Assembly: GCF_001651035.1 (NCBI RefSeq)
Contig: NZ_LXRG01000076.1
Location: 1 to 64,000, forward strand
Reading direction: 5' to 3'
From: Halomonas sp. ALS9
GTDB taxonomy: Bacteria; Pseudomonadota; Gammaproteobacteria; Pseudomonadales; Halomonadaceae
Length of the DNA: 64,000 nt
In this document: positions 24,849 through 34,113 of the stretch, piece after piece
Position numbering within the stretch: position 1 is the stretch's first letter
Layout: each line of letters starts with the position of its first letter
Translations under genes and position numbers: made by a program
The notes under the pieces: model-generated
The model's database searches: none
What the model saw: only the letters and a program-made list of their open reading frames with translations
Told to the model about the DNA's origin: nothing

Positions 24849-25481
24849 ATGAGCGATCAATGGCGCAAGCGCTGGCAAGAAGGGCGTATTGGCTTTCACT
24901 TGCAGCAGGCGCACCCGGCACTGTTGCGCCATTGGGCGTCCCTTGGCGTTGCTAATCGCACCAAGGTGCTGGTGCCGCTGTGCGGTAAAAGCCTGGATAT
25001 GCGCTGGCTGGCGGATAAAGGGTATCCCGTGTTGGGGATTGAGTTTGCCCCTGAAGCCATTGAGCAGTTTTTGGCCCAGCGCAGCGCGCCAGTTTCTCGT
25101 TACCGTCAGGCAGGGTTTACGATCTCCCGTCAGGGCAGTGTGGAATTATGGTGCGGGGACTTTTTTCACCTGCATATACAACAGGCCGCTGAGATTGGCG
25201 CGTTTTATGATCGCGCCTCGCTGATAGCGTTGCCGCCAGCCACTCGGCAGCGCTATGCGTTTCACCTTGCGCAATTGGTGCCGCCCGGTGCCAAAGGCCT
25301 GCTGATTAGTCTATCGCATACCGATGGTAATGCCGGGCCGCCCTATAGCGTGCCCGCTAGCGAGATCGAAAGCTTGTTTACCGCTAACTTCACGTTAACG
25401 TTTCTGGAAGAGGGTGCACCCGATGAGCGCGGGCGCACAGAGAGCGTATGGGCGCTAGAACGACGCGGGCCGCGCCTTTAA
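24849..25481 (+). CDS. tpm: Thiopurine S-methyltransferase
   Basis: 210-residue SAM-dependent methyltransferase of the bacterial TPMT family. The opening WRKRWQEGRIGFHLQQAHP, the SAM motif VLVPLCGKSLDMRWLADKG and FYDRASLIALPPATRQRYA are typical. Bacterial homologues methylate selenium and tellurium compounds and thiopurines. 68 bases after the YgiM-like gene and possibly co-transcribed. Confidence 0.92.
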   Translation: MSDQWRKRWQEGRIGFHLQQAHPALLRHWASLGVANRTKVLVPLCGKSLDMRWLADKGYPVLGIEFAPEAIEQFLAQRSAPVSRYRQAGFTISRQGSVELWCGDFFHLHIQQAAEIGAFYDRASLIALPPATRQRYAFHLAQLVPPGAKGLLISLSHTDGNAGPPYSVPASEIESLFTANFTLTFLEEGAPDERGRTESVWALERRGPRL

Positions 25482-25541
25482 AACGTTAACAATAGCGTTA
25501 TAAAGGTGCAGCCCTGTGTTGCTGCGGTAAGGAGGGATACC

Positions 25542-26135
25542 TTAGCGTGCGAGTAAACGGCCCAACTCTGGGTCGCTAAAAGCACGGTTCATGCCATCGC
25601 TAAGTAGATCGCTCAGCATGCGCGTATTGCTGTCGGCATCGGGCTTTAGAGCGTAGCCCTGAGTACGGCGTGAGGTGTAGGTGCCGGTATAGGTGGTACC
25701 CTTGTTTTGAGCGATAGCGCGGAAAACACCTTCAAGACGCGCTTCATCGACCAGTGGCTGGCCGCTGTCGCCACGGGCGTAGTTCAGGCTGGCAAGTTCC
25801 AGCGTTAAGCTCGGGCGGCCCTCGGCCTGCTCAGTGGTAGGGCTAAAGCCCATATCCCGCACGGCGCGCTCAGCCTCTTCCTGCAGACGTGGAATTAGCT
25901 CGTGGCTGCTAACGGTAATATGTGCCGTCGACATGCCGCCGCCAGCACGATTGCCGATAATGTCGCTCTCGCGGCCATCTTGGGCAATAACAGTAACCTG
26001 CTGGCCTGAGCCAACTTGCGGCACCTGTGCGCTGCGCTCAGGACTGAGCTGCAAGTATTGGGGGCTGGCGCAACCAGCAAGCCATGCACTGGCAAGCAGT
26101 ACACCTGAAATCCGTAAAAAGTGACGCCGAAGCAT
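25542..26135 (-). CDS. YajG-family lipoprotein
   Basis: 197 residues. The signal peptide ends in the lipobox LAGC, so Cys22 is the likely lipidated residue and the protein is anchored to a membrane, probably the outer one. The body matches YajG-type lipoproteins (ELIPRLQEEAERAVRDMGF and a C-terminal LSDLLSDGMNRAFSDPEL). Function unknown. GGAGGAAG precedes the ATG. Convergent with tpm. Confidence 0.78.
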   Translation of the reverse strand: MLRRHFLRISGVLLASAWLAGCASPQYLQLSPERSAQVPQVGSGQQVTVIAQDGRESDIIGNRAGGGMSTAHITVSSHELIPRLQEEAERAVRDMGFSPTTEQAEGRPSLTLELASLNYARGDSGQPLVDEARLEGVFRAIAQNKGTTYTGTYTSRRTQGYALKPDADSNTRMLSDLLSDGMNRAFSDPELGRLLAR

Positions 26136-26255
26136 GGTCTTCCTCCGCTATGGCTAAAACACCAGTATAACGCGGGTGACGCGTTGGCGGTATGTTCCAG
26201 GGCTTGTTTTGCGCTACGCCACTGTGATGGTTGAAGAGTGAAGCTAACGGGGGCT

Positions 26256-27149
26256 TCAGGCTGCTTTTTTCGAATCGGATCCCACGATTAGCCAGACTGA
26301 CAGTAAAACGATCAATGAACCAAGTAAAAATCCGCTGGAAATTGTTTCATCAAGAACTAAAAAGCCCCACAACACAGCGAAGGGCGGCACTAAGAATGTA
26401 ACGGTGAGCGACCTTAACGGCCCAATGTCGGCGACCAGTCGAAAATAAAGAATATAAGCGAGGGAGGTGCATAAAAAGCCGACAGCTAGCAGACTGAACC
26501 ACACATCACCTTGGAGCCAATCAATGCTGGGGCCAGATGAAATGTTCCAAAGCAAAAAGGGAGTGAGAAAAGCGGTAGCGCCTATTTGGCTGCCAAACGC
26601 AACCAGGGTTGAATCCAGGCCGCCCTGTTGGGTTATCCACTTTCGGGTAAGAAAGCCCGCAAAGCCGTAACCAATAGTGGCTATGATACAGGCAGCAACG
26701 CCAATATAGATGTTGCCAACAATATTTGAATCACCCACGGTGGTAATAACGGTAATGCCAATAATACCTAGCGTTACACCCAGCCATTTTTTTATAGTTA
26801 ATCTCTCGCTAAAGATAAAAAAGCCGATCATGGCACCCGTTAAAGGCGTTGTCGCATTTAAAATCGCTGAATAGCCAGCAGGTAGTAACGTGGCGGCTAT
26901 GCTGTACATAAGAAATGGAATACCTGAGTTTATGGCACCCAAAATCAAAATTTTGCCTAGTTTGCCTCTGAACGCAAGGCTTTTACGTATGATAACGATG
27001 ATTACAGCCAAACCCATGAGCCCAAAAAAGACTCTAAAAAACGCTGTGTTGATCGGGCCTATCGCCGGGGAGGCGATTCGCATAAAGAGAAAGCTTGCTC
27101 CCCAGATAGCGGCTAGCGACAGTAGGCGTAAATAGTCTATTGTTCTCAT
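26256..27149 (-). CDS. EamA-family (DMT superfamily) transporter
   Basis: 297 residues and about ten membrane segments forming two EamA repeats; the first starts LLSLAAIWGASFLFMRIASP. Such proteins export amino acids or other metabolites; the substrate is unknown. The DNA is visibly more AT-rich than the flanking genes (many Ile/Lys AAA and ATT codons), a trait shared with the divergent AlkB-like gene, which suggests acquisition. Ribosome-binding site AAAGGG. Confidence 0.85.
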   Translation of the reverse strand: MRTIDYLRLLSLAAIWGASFLFMRIASPAIGPINTAFFRVFFGLMGLAVIIVIIRKSLAFRGKLGKILILGAINSGIPFLMYSIAATLLPAGYSAILNATTPLTGAMIGFFIFSERLTIKKWLGVTLGIIGITVITTVGDSNIVGNIYIGVAACIIATIGYGFAGFLTRKWITQQGGLDSTLVAFGSQIGATAFLTPFLLWNISSGPSIDWLQGDVWFSLLAVGFLCTSLAYILYFRLVADIGPLRSLTVTFLVPPFAVLWGFLVLDETISSGFLLGSLIVLLSVWLIVGSDSKKAA

Positions 27150-27283
27150 TTTATGCCCTTTTCAAGGTTTCTATTAGTCAAATGGCGATTGGGTTGGCAC
27201 AGTGAGACATAGTATTGCCTTCTTAATGGTGTGGAAAACCCGTTTCTTGCTGTCTTTGTAGTGAGCACAAAATAGGCACAGCT

Positions 27284-27901
27284 ATGACGTTTACAGATCT
27301 GTTTGAAAACGATGATATGAAGTTGATTAATCTGCTTCCACACGATGGTTTTGCTTATTATTATGGCAAAATCTCAGACTTAGCTACCGCCGATAGTTAT
27401 TTAATCAAGTGCTTAAGCGAACTAAGCTGGGAGCATGATCGCGCGTTTATTTACGGGAAAGAGATCGTTACAAAGAGGAAAATAGCTTGGTATGCGGATG
27501 AGCCGGTCTCCTATACCTACTCCGGGTATACCAAGAAGGCGTTGGTATGGCCGGACTTCCTGCGCGAAATTAAGCAGCGGGTGGAGAGCGACTGTGGAGA
27601 GACGTTTAATTCGTGCCTGTGCAATTTTTATAGTTCAGGCGAGGAAGGCATGAGTTGGCACAGTGATGCCGAGAAAGACCTTGTCGAGAATGGGGTCATC
27701 GGGGCATTGACCTTAGGCGGAGAAAGGAAGTTTTCGTTTAAACATAGACAAACAGGGGAGAGTGTTTCGCTTACGTTAGAGCACGGTAGCCTGTTGATTA
27801 TGAAAGGCCATACGCAAAAAAATTGGTTACACAGTCTGCCCAAAACCAAGAAAAATGTTGAGCCACGAGTGAGCTTAACCTTTAGGCAAATGCGTTGCTG
27901 A
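27284..27901 (+). CDS. AlkB-like Fe(II)/2-oxoglutarate dioxygenase
   Basis: 205 residues. The iron ligands are His126 and Asp128 (MSWHSDAE) and His183 (WLHSLP). The 2-oxoglutarate-binding arginines are Arg195 and Arg201 in PRVSLTFRQ. CNFYSSGEEGMSWHSD and GALTLGGERKFSFKH are typical of the ALKBH2/3-like branch that removes alkyl lesions from nucleic acid bases. Start ATG at 27284 has only a weak site; Met12 is an alternative. AT-rich like the divergent EamA gene. Confidence 0.88.
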   Translation: MTFTDLFENDDMKLINLLPHDGFAYYYGKISDLATADSYLIKCLSELSWEHDRAFIYGKEIVTKRKIAWYADEPVSYTYSGYTKKALVWPDFLREIKQRVESDCGETFNSCLCNFYSSGEEGMSWHSDAEKDLVENGVIGALTLGGERKFSFKHRQTGESVSLTLEHGSLLIMKGHTQKNWLHSLPKTKKNVEPRVSLTFRQMRC

Positions 27902-27964
27902 GCTAATCCGATGAAATGCTAACGCTAGCTACCCCTCCTCGGGCGCGCTAGCGCTTCTGCTGCG

Positions 27965-29059
27965 TTATGCAACGCGGGTTTGTTCCGCCGCTTCTGCTTC
28001 TACTTTAGGAAAACGACGCCAGTGGCGGGGGTGAGCGAATAAGCGCTGCCCACGTTGTAGCGCCAAGTGTTCAAAATCGGTATGACGTATGGTGGCCAGC
28101 CACGGCTGGGCGAGCCAATCAGCTTCAAGCTCCACGCGCACTTCAGCACCGACTGGTGAGATCGCTGTGATCGTGACCGGCAGGTGGCTCTCAGCGGTAG
28201 GCTGCTCGGTGAGGCGCACTTCGTGGGGGCGTAGCAATAGCTCCTGATGGCCGTTGGGCAGGTCAACGTGCCAATAGGCGTCTCCGCAGGTTAAAACGCC
28301 GTTGCTTACCTTGCCTTCGAGATGATTCACATCGCCCAGAAACTCAAACACAAAGCGATTTTTGGGAGTGCGGTAGAGGTCATCGGGGGTATCGATCTGC
28401 TCAATACGGCCATTGCTCATTACCACCACGCGGTCAGATAACTCCAGCGCTTCTTCCTGATCGTGAGTCACAAACACGCTGGTAAAGTTAAGTTCGTCAT
28501 GGAGATGGCGCAGCCAGCGGCGTAGCTCTTGGCGTACCTTGGCATCGAGTGCACCAAATGGTTCGTCCAGTAGCAGTACTTCAGGCTCCACGGCTAAGGC
28601 GCGAGCCAGAGAGACCCGCTGCTGCTGGCCACCTGATAGCTGAGCAGGATAGCGATTGGCAAGGTGCTCTAACTTAACCATTTCCAGCAGCCTAAATACC
28701 CGGGCACGAATTTCGCCGCTACTGGGACGACGCTTTCGCGACAGTACGGTCAGCCCAAAGGCCACGTTGTCGTAGACGCTCATATGGCGAAACAGCGCGT
28801 AGTGCTGAAAGACGAAGCCGATACGCCGGTCGCGCACATGTACGTTGGTAACATCGCGATCGCCAAACAGAATCTTACCCGGCTTAGGAGATCGGTCTGC
28901 ATTTTCCAGGCCCGCAATAATCCGCAATAGGGTGGTTTTGCCCGAACCCGAAGGGCCGAGTAGGCCGACCAACTCGCCTTCGTGAATATCCAGATTGATC
29001 GGCTCTAACGCCTGGGTATTGCCGAAGTGCTTAGCGATATTGTGTAAGCGAATGCTCAT
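27965..29059 (-). CDS. cysA: Sulfate/thiosulfate ABC transporter ATPase
   Basis: 364-residue ATPase energising sulfate/thiosulfate uptake. Walker [10 protein letters not shown] is at residues 35-43; the signature [15 protein letters not shown], Walker [12 protein letters not shown] and H-loop VTHDQEEAL follow, then a C-terminal regulatory domain. I set the start at 29059 because GGGAGG lies 7 bases upstream and the ATG overlaps the cysW stop (ATGA); a longer in-frame form from 29089 lies inside cysW. Last gene of cysPTWA. Confidence 0.95.
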   Translation of the reverse strand: MSIRLHNIAKHFGNTQALEPINLDIHEGELVGLLGPSGSGKTTLLRIIAGLENADRSPKPGKILFGDRDVTNVHVRDRRIGFVFQHYALFRHMSVYDNVAFGLTVLSRKRRPSSGEIRARVFRLLEMVKLEHLANRYPAQLSGGQQQRVSLARALAVEPEVLLLDEPFGALDAKVRQELRRWLRHLHDELNFTSVFVTHDQEEALELSDRVVVMSNGRIEQIDTPDDLYRTPKNRFVFEFLGDVNHLEGKVSNGVLTCGDAYWHVDLPNGHQELLLRPHEVRLTEQPTAESHLPVTITAISPVGAEVRVELEADWLAQPWLATIRHTDFEHLALQRGQRLFAHPRHWRRFPKVEAEAAEQTRVA

Positions 29060-29883
29060 GCAAATGCCTCCCGGCGCGCTGCGCGCCATTCCAGCCCGGC
29101 CTTGGCGGCGAGCGTCAGTAGGGCAATCAATGCGAGTAGGGCCGCGCAGGCAAACGCCCCCACGGCATTATAATCCTGATAAAGCTGCTCAAGGTGCAGA
29201 GGCAGCGTATTGGTCTTGCCGCGTATAGCGCCAGAGACCACTGATACGGCACCAAATTCACCCACTGCACGGGCGTTGGTAAGAATCACACCATACAGGA
29301 GTGCCCAGCGAATGTTGGGCAGCGTGACGCGACGAAAGGTTGTCCAGCCGGATGCGCCCAGCGTCACGGCTGCCTCCTCTTCACGAGAACCTTGCGCCTG
29401 CATCAATGGAATCAGTTCACGGGCAACAAAGGGGCAGGTCACAAAAATGGTCACCATCAGAATGCCCGGCCAGGAGAACATTAGCTGGATATCGTAAGTA
29501 TCCAGCCATCCGCCGATCCAGCCGTTGCGGCCGTATAGCAGGAGGTAGATAAGACCAGCCACAACGGGGGATACCGCAAAAGGAATATCGATTAGCGTTT
29601 GCAGAATGCGCCGTCCGGGAAAGCTGAAACGCGTAACCAGCCATGCCAGGGCAACGCCAAACACCAAACATACTGGAATGGTTAACAGCGCGATCACCAA
29701 CGTTAAGCCAATTGCATGCAGGGTAAAGGTATTACTCACGTTGACCCAGAAGACCATAACGCCCTGAGAGAATGCTTGAGCAAAAATGGCCACTAGCGGC
29801 AGCAGTAAAAAAAGCGCTGATAGCACCAGGGCGACACCTATCAGCAGACGCCGTATAAGCGGCGCATCACCAATTCGACGCAT
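29056..29883 (-). CDS. cysW: Sulfate/thiosulfate ABC transporter permease CysW
   Basis: 275-residue inner-membrane permease with about six hydrophobic segments. The EAA loop is [19 protein letters not shown], and [18 protein letters not shown] is the CysW hallmark. Its start overlaps the cysT stop by one base and its stop overlaps the cysA start by four, so the three genes are probably translationally coupled. Confidence 0.95.
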   Translation of the reverse strand: MRRIGDAPLIRRLLIGVALVLSALFLLLPLVAIFAQAFSQGVMVFWVNVSNTFTLHAIGLTLVIALLTIPVCLVFGVALAWLVTRFSFPGRRILQTLIDIPFAVSPVVAGLIYLLLYGRNGWIGGWLDTYDIQLMFSWPGILMVTIFVTCPFVARELIPLMQAQGSREEEAAVTLGASGWTTFRRVTLPNIRWALLYGVILTNARAVGEFGAVSVVSGAIRGKTNTLPLHLEQLYQDYNAVGAFACAALLALIALLTLAAKAGLEWRAARREAFA

Positions 29884-30737
29884 TACCCCTTACCTCCATG
29901 CAGACGGCGCACAAAGCGGCCCTGCCAAATGTTGATCGCCAGCAGCAGCGCCAGGGAGACAAACAGCACTACCGAGGCAATCGCTGATGCCCCGGCATAG
30001 TCATATTCTTGCAGCTTGACGAAAATCATCAGTGCGGTGATTTCCGTTTCGTAAGGCATATTGCCGGCGATAAAGATAATTGCGCCGAACTCGCCCAGCG
30101 AACGCACAAACGCAAGCCCAGTACCGGTCACCAAAGCAGGCCAGATATGCGGCAGGATGACACGGCGAAATGCCACACCGTCGGTAGCACCGAGCGACAT
30201 GGCGGCTTCGTCGACCTCCGCGGGCAGGTCTTCCAGCACCGGCTGCACCGTGCGCACCACAAATGGGATGCTGGTAAAGGCCATGGCTAGGGCAATACCT
30301 ACCCAGGTGTAAGCGACTTGAAAACCTAACGGCTCCAGCAATCTACCCATCCAGCCGCTGCTGGCGTAAAGCGTTGCCAGCGTAATGCCTGCCACGGCCG
30401 TGGGCAGCGCGAAAGGGAGATCCATCAGCGCGTCGAGCAGCCGTTTGCCGGGGAACTCATAGCGCACCAATACCCACGCCAGTAATAGCCCAAAGATAGC
30501 GTTGATGATGGCGGCCACCGCCGCCGCGCCAATGGTGACCATATAGCTGGCGACGACGCGACCTTCGGTGATGATCGCCCAGTACTCGGCAAAGCTAAGC
30601 CCCGCTAACTGGCCAAACAGGCCGGTTATCGGCAGCAGCAGTACCAGCGAGATAAACAGCACGCTGATACCCATAGAAAGGCCAAAACCCGGCAGCACGC
30701 GTGTGCTGCCGGATCGCCAGGTGGCAAGTTGACTCAT
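29883..30737 (-). CDS. cysT: Sulfate/thiosulfate ABC transporter permease CysT (CysU)
   Basis: 284-residue permease partner of CysW. LPGFGLSMGISVLFISLVLL opens the first membrane segment. The EAA loop DEAAMSLGATDGVAFRRVIL and the segment RSLGEFGAIIFIAGNMPYETE are characteristic. 26 bases downstream of cysP, with no clear Shine-Dalgarno. Confidence 0.94.
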   Translation of the reverse strand: MSQLATWRSGSTRVLPGFGLSMGISVLFISLVLLLPITGLFGQLAGLSFAEYWAIITEGRVVASYMVTIGAAAVAAIINAIFGLLLAWVLVRYEFPGKRLLDALMDLPFALPTAVAGITLATLYASSGWMGRLLEPLGFQVAYTWVGIALAMAFTSIPFVVRTVQPVLEDLPAEVDEAAMSLGATDGVAFRRVILPHIWPALVTGTGLAFVRSLGEFGAIIFIAGNMPYETEITALMIFVKLQEYDYAGASAIASVVLFVSLALLLAINIWQGRFVRRLHGGKG

Positions 30738-30763
30738 AGTTCAGGTTGGCTCATAGGTGAATA

Positions 30764-31774
30764 TTAGCGACGCTGTAACTGGTCGAGAAGGCCACCACTG
30801 CCAAAGTGAGTTTCCATTGCCTCGTCCCAGCTGCCGAACACATCGTCAACTTCGAGCAATTCGGTTTCCGGGAAGTGATCAGCAAACTCTTCAACTACCG
30901 CTTCGTTATGCACCCGGTAGTTGAAGCCCGCCAGCAGTCGCTGGGTCTCTTCGGTATAGAGGTACTCAAGATAGCTCTGGGCCAAGTCGCTGTTACCGTT
31001 GCGTTCAGCGTTCTCGCCGACAACCGCCACCGGGAACTCGGCCAGAATGCTAACGGGTGGGACAATCACTTCGTAATCATCGCTACCGTATTCGCTACGA
31101 ATATTGTTGACTTCCGACTCAAAGCTAATCAGCACATCGCCAATTTCACGCTCGATAAAGCTGGTGGTTGCCCCACGACCGCCGGTATCAAATACCGCTA
31201 CGTTGGCCAAGAAGGTGCGCATAAAGTCTTCGATTTGCGCTTCATCGCCGTCGAATTCGTTTTCGGCAAAGCCCCAGGCAGCTAAGTAGGTATAGCGTCC
31301 ATTACCCGAGGTTTTGGGGTTGGGGAACACCATCTCGACATCTTCTTTAACCAGGTCGTCCCAGCTCTCGATGCCTTTAGGGTTGCCTTTACGCACTAAG
31401 AAGGCGGTGGTGGAGTAGTAAGGTGAGGCGTTGTTCTCAAACGCATCCTGCCAATCTTCAGCCACTAGCCCTGCATCGGCGAGTACCTGCACATCGGTGA
31501 CTTGGTTGAAGGTCACCACATCGGCCCGAAGGCCCTGCAAAATGGCGCGCGCTTGGGCAGAGGAGCCGCCGTGTGATTGGCTGATCTCAATCTCTTCGCC
31601 GTGCTCCTCCTGCCACCAGGCTTGAAATTCAGGGTTTATCGCCGCAAATAGCTCGCGAGCAATATCGTAAGATGAGTTGAGCAGTTCCCGCTCTTGGGCG
31701 GCGGCGGTTCCACTTACCGTAACGCCTAGTGCCATCGCAATCAGGCTGCGGCGGAAAATTGTGGGCAGTGCCAT
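30764..31774 (-). CDS. cysP: Thiosulfate/sulfate-binding periplasmic protein
   Basis: 336 residues with a Sec signal peptide ending AAA before QERELLNSSYD. The sequence is closer to CysP than to Sbp: LNSSYDIARELFAAINPEF, QSHGGSSAQARAILQGL, DVVTFNQVTDVQ, FPNPKTSGNGRYTYLAAWG and the C-terminal FGSWDEAMETHF all have CysP counterparts. AAGGAGT lies before the ATG. First gene of cysPTWA; CysB is the expected activator, and cysB lies 26 kb away in this window. Confidence 0.93.
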   Translation of the reverse strand: MALPTIFRRSLIAMALGVTVSGTAAAQERELLNSSYDIARELFAAINPEFQAWWQEEHGEEIEISQSHGGSSAQARAILQGLRADVVTFNQVTDVQVLADAGLVAEDWQDAFENNASPYYSTTAFLVRKGNPKGIESWDDLVKEDVEMVFPNPKTSGNGRYTYLAAWGFAENEFDGDEAQIEDFMRTFLANVAVFDTGGRGATTSFIEREIGDVLISFESEVNNIRSEYGSDDYEVIVPPVSILAEFPVAVVGENAERNGNSDLAQSYLEYLYTEETQRLLAGFNYRVHNEAVVEEFADHFPETELLEVDDVFGSWDEAMETHFGSGGLLDQLQRR

Positions 31775-31858
31775 AAAAGACTCCTTAAAACAGTAAGCGT
31801 GTTGTGTCGCAATACTGGCAAGGTTAAATCTATCAATGTGGAATTACAATCATGTTTT

Positions 31859-31877
31859 ATATTCTATTTAAGAATAT
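31859..31877. promoter_or_regulatory. T-N11-A inverted repeat upstream of cysP
   Basis: ATATTCT-ATTTA-AGAATAT, with the T-N11-A geometry typical of LysR-family sites, 85 bases upstream of the cysP start. CysB is a LysR-type activator of such operons, so this is a candidate CysB site; the inference rests on geometry and position only. Confidence 0.4.
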
Positions 31878-31880
31878 GGG

Positions 31881-31896
31881 TGTGCATCGATGCACA
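31881..31896. promoter_or_regulatory. 16-bp perfect palindrome between cysP and rpe
   Basis: TGTGCATCGATGCACA is fully self-complementary with no loop, so it is better suited as a dimeric protein-binding site than as an RNA hairpin. It lies between divergent genes, about 105 bases from cysP and 85 from rpe. The cognate regulator is unknown. Confidence 0.5.
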
Positions 31897-31981
31897 ATGT
31901 AAGAGCCTCTGAGTGATGGGGCTTAGCGGGTGGCTCTGGTAACATAGCGGACTCATTCCCTTGTTAATTTAGGAACCTGTT

Positions 31982-32674
31982 ATGACCGCTGCGCAGGACT
32001 TTTTGATTGCCCCCTCTATTCTTTCCGCTAACTTTGCGCGGCTTGGCGAGGAAGTCGACAACGTGCTGGCGGCTGGCGCGGATGTGGTGCATTTCGATGT
32101 CATGGACAATCACTATGTGCCCAACCTCACCATTGGCCCCATGGTATGCAAAGCGCTGCGCCAGCACGGGGTGACGGCACCGATTGACGTGCATTTAATG
32201 GTCAAGCCGGTAGACCGTATGATCAGTGATTTTATCGAAGCGGGTGCCAGCTACATTACTTTTCACCCGGAAGCCTCGGAGCACGTTGACCGTTCGCTGC
32301 AGTTAATCCGTGATGGTGGTTGTAAAGCAGGCTTAGTGTTTAACCCCGCCACGCCGCTCTCTTACCTCGACTATGTGATGGATAAAGTCGATATGGTACT
32401 GCTGATGAGCGTTAACCCTGGTTTTGGCGGGCAGTCCTTTATTCCCGGCACGCTAAACAAACTACGCGAAGCGCGGGCGCGTATTGATGCCTCAGGACGT
32501 CCGATTCGCCTGGAAATCGACGGTGGGGTGAAAGTGGATAATATCGCTGAAATCGCCGCCGCGGGCGCCGATATGTTCGTGGCGGGCTCAGCTATATTCA
32601 GCGCCCACCAAGCCAGCGACCCACACGGCTATGACACGGTAATCAAGCAGATGCGTGCGGCGCTGGCTAAGTAA
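31982..32674 (+). CDS. rpe: Ribulose-phosphate 3-epimerase
   Basis: 230 residues; interconverts ribulose 5-phosphate and xylulose 5-phosphate in the pentose phosphate pathway. [55 protein letters not shown] and EIDGGV are the family motifs with the metal-binding His and Asp residues. AGGA lies 7 bases before the ATG. In pseudomonads rpe, gph and trp genes are neighbours; here ndh lies between rpe and gph. Confidence 0.96.
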   Translation: MTAAQDFLIAPSILSANFARLGEEVDNVLAAGADVVHFDVMDNHYVPNLTIGPMVCKALRQHGVTAPIDVHLMVKPVDRMISDFIEAGASYITFHPEASEHVDRSLQLIRDGGCKAGLVFNPATPLSYLDYVMDKVDMVLLMSVNPGFGGQSFIPGTLNKLREARARIDASGRPIRLEIDGGVKVDNIAEIAAAGADMFVAGSAIFSAHQASDPHGYDTVIKQMRAALAK

Positions 32675-32692
32675 AGGGTCTCTAAGTGTCGC

Positions 32693-33991
32693 TTAGTGAA
32701 GCTTCATGCGCGGTTTTAAGTAACGATTAAGTTTATCAACCAGCCACGCGAGTCCCGTCTTCGGCGCCCCATGAATAGAGAGCTGGTGCATGCGGTAGAG
32801 CGATGCATAGGCTTGGCGAGCCAGCCAGCCCTCTAAAAACAGCCCCTTGGAGGCGGAACTACGCATTAAATTGCCCACCGCATCAAAGCGGGCCAGCGAT
32901 ACCAGCGAGCCGTGATCGCGGTAGCGGAAATCGGCGAGCGGTTTGCCTTCCAGTTGGTTGACCAAGTTTTTGGCCAGTAGCTTAGCCTGTTGATGAGCCG
33001 CCTGGGCGCGAGGCGGCACGCTGCTATCCTCACCCATTGGGCAACTGGCGCAGTCGCCCAGGGCAAAAATCTTCTCATCATCAATGCTTTGCAGGGTTCT
33101 GTTCACTTCAATTTGGTTTTTCTTATTCGTTGTCAGGCCAAGTTCGGTCAAGAACGGTGGCGCTTTAATCCCCGCTGCCCAAACGTTTATGTCGGTTTCA
33201 ATCACTTCATCTGTACCGGTGACCAACTGGTGCGCCTGGGCCTCCTTAATGGCGGTGTCGATGTGGACGGTCACGCCCAAACTTTCAAGTTCTGTTTTGA
33301 CGGTTTGACTAATACGTTCGGAGAGCCCTGGGAGCAGGCGAGGGGCGGCTTCAATCAAATGAACGCTAATCGTTTGGTGATCTTCCGCCGTCACGCCGTA
33401 GGCGTTGAGCATTCGCGAGGCATCAAACAATTCAGCCGCAAGCTCTACGCCCGTCGCACCGCCGCCGACGATGCCAATGGTCAACTGGGTATGCTGGCGC
33501 AGGTTAGGGTCGGTATAGCGTAGGAAGGTATTGATCATATCGCGCTGAAACGCTTTAGCCTGCTGGGGCGAGTCAATAAAATGGCAGTGCTCCGCCACGC
33601 CGGGCGTGCCGAAATCGTTGGAAACGCTGCCTATTGCCATGACCAGGTAGTCATAGGCAAGCTCCCGGGCGGGCAGCACTTCTTGCCCATCCTCATCATG
33701 GATCGGCGCTAATTGCAGCGTCTGCTGCTCACGATTGATGCCGGTTAGCGAACCGCGCTGATAGCGATAGAAGTGAGCAGATGAATGCCCGCGAAGATCC
33801 ACCTCGTCCATGCTCGAATTCAGCACGCCGGTGGCCAGTTCGTGGAGCAGCGGTTTCCAGACATGGGTGGTATTGCGATCCAGCAGCACAATTTCTGCGC
33901 GTTTGCGCTTACCTAAGGTGCGACCTAACCGGGTGGCGAGGGCTAAGCCACCCGCGCCGCCGCCAACAATCACGATTCTGGGAGTGGGCAT
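32693..33991 (-). CDS. ndh: Type II NADH dehydrogenase (NDH-2)
   Basis: 432-residue, non-proton-pumping NADH:quinone oxidoreductase. FAD-binding VIVGGGAGGLALATRLG is at the N-terminus and the NADH-binding GIVGGGATGVELAAEL near residue 160. The quinone-site region IFALGDCASCP and the C-terminal amphipathic region (LSIHGAPKTGLAWLVDKLNRYLKP) fit NDH-2. Convergent with rpe and divergent from gph. Confidence 0.9.
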   Translation of the reverse strand: MPTPRIVIVGGGAGGLALATRLGRTLGKRKRAEIVLLDRNTTHVWKPLLHELATGVLNSSMDEVDLRGHSSAHFYRYQRGSLTGINREQQTLQLAPIHDEDGQEVLPARELAYDYLVMAIGSVSNDFGTPGVAEHCHFIDSPQQAKAFQRDMINTFLRYTDPNLRQHTQLTIGIVGGGATGVELAAELFDASRMLNAYGVTAEDHQTISVHLIEAAPRLLPGLSERISQTVKTELESLGVTVHIDTAIKEAQAHQLVTGTDEVIETDINVWAAGIKAPPFLTELGLTTNKKNQIEVNRTLQSIDDEKIFALGDCASCPMGEDSSVPPRAQAAHQQAKLLAKNLVNQLEGKPLADFRYRDHGSLVSLARFDAVGNLMRSSASKGLFLEGWLARQAYASLYRMHQLSIHGAPKTGLAWLVDKLNRYLKPRMKLH

Positions 33992-34080
33992 ATCACTACC
34001 TCCTTAACTAAAATAGCCCTAGCATAGAAGGTTCTCACGCGTCTGACTAATGCGAACGTTTGCTTTGAGAGGGTAAACTG

Positions 34081-34113
34081 ATGTTTAAATTAAAACGAGG
34101 TAGAGAGTATTGA
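34081..34113 (+). CDS. Possible 10-codon leader peptide coupled to gph
   Basis: ATG at 34081 reads MFKLKRGREY and stops at TGA 34111-34113, sharing TTGA with the TTG start of gph. A good ribosome-binding site (GAGAGGG, 7 bases upstream) precedes the leader, while gph itself begins with a rare codon. Translational coupling is plausible; whether the peptide matters is unknown. Confidence 0.45.
   Translation: MFKLKRGREY

Noticed and set aside
31881..31896. Intrinsic terminator
   Set aside because: The palindrome has no loop and no T-tract, and lies between divergent genes where a terminator is not needed.
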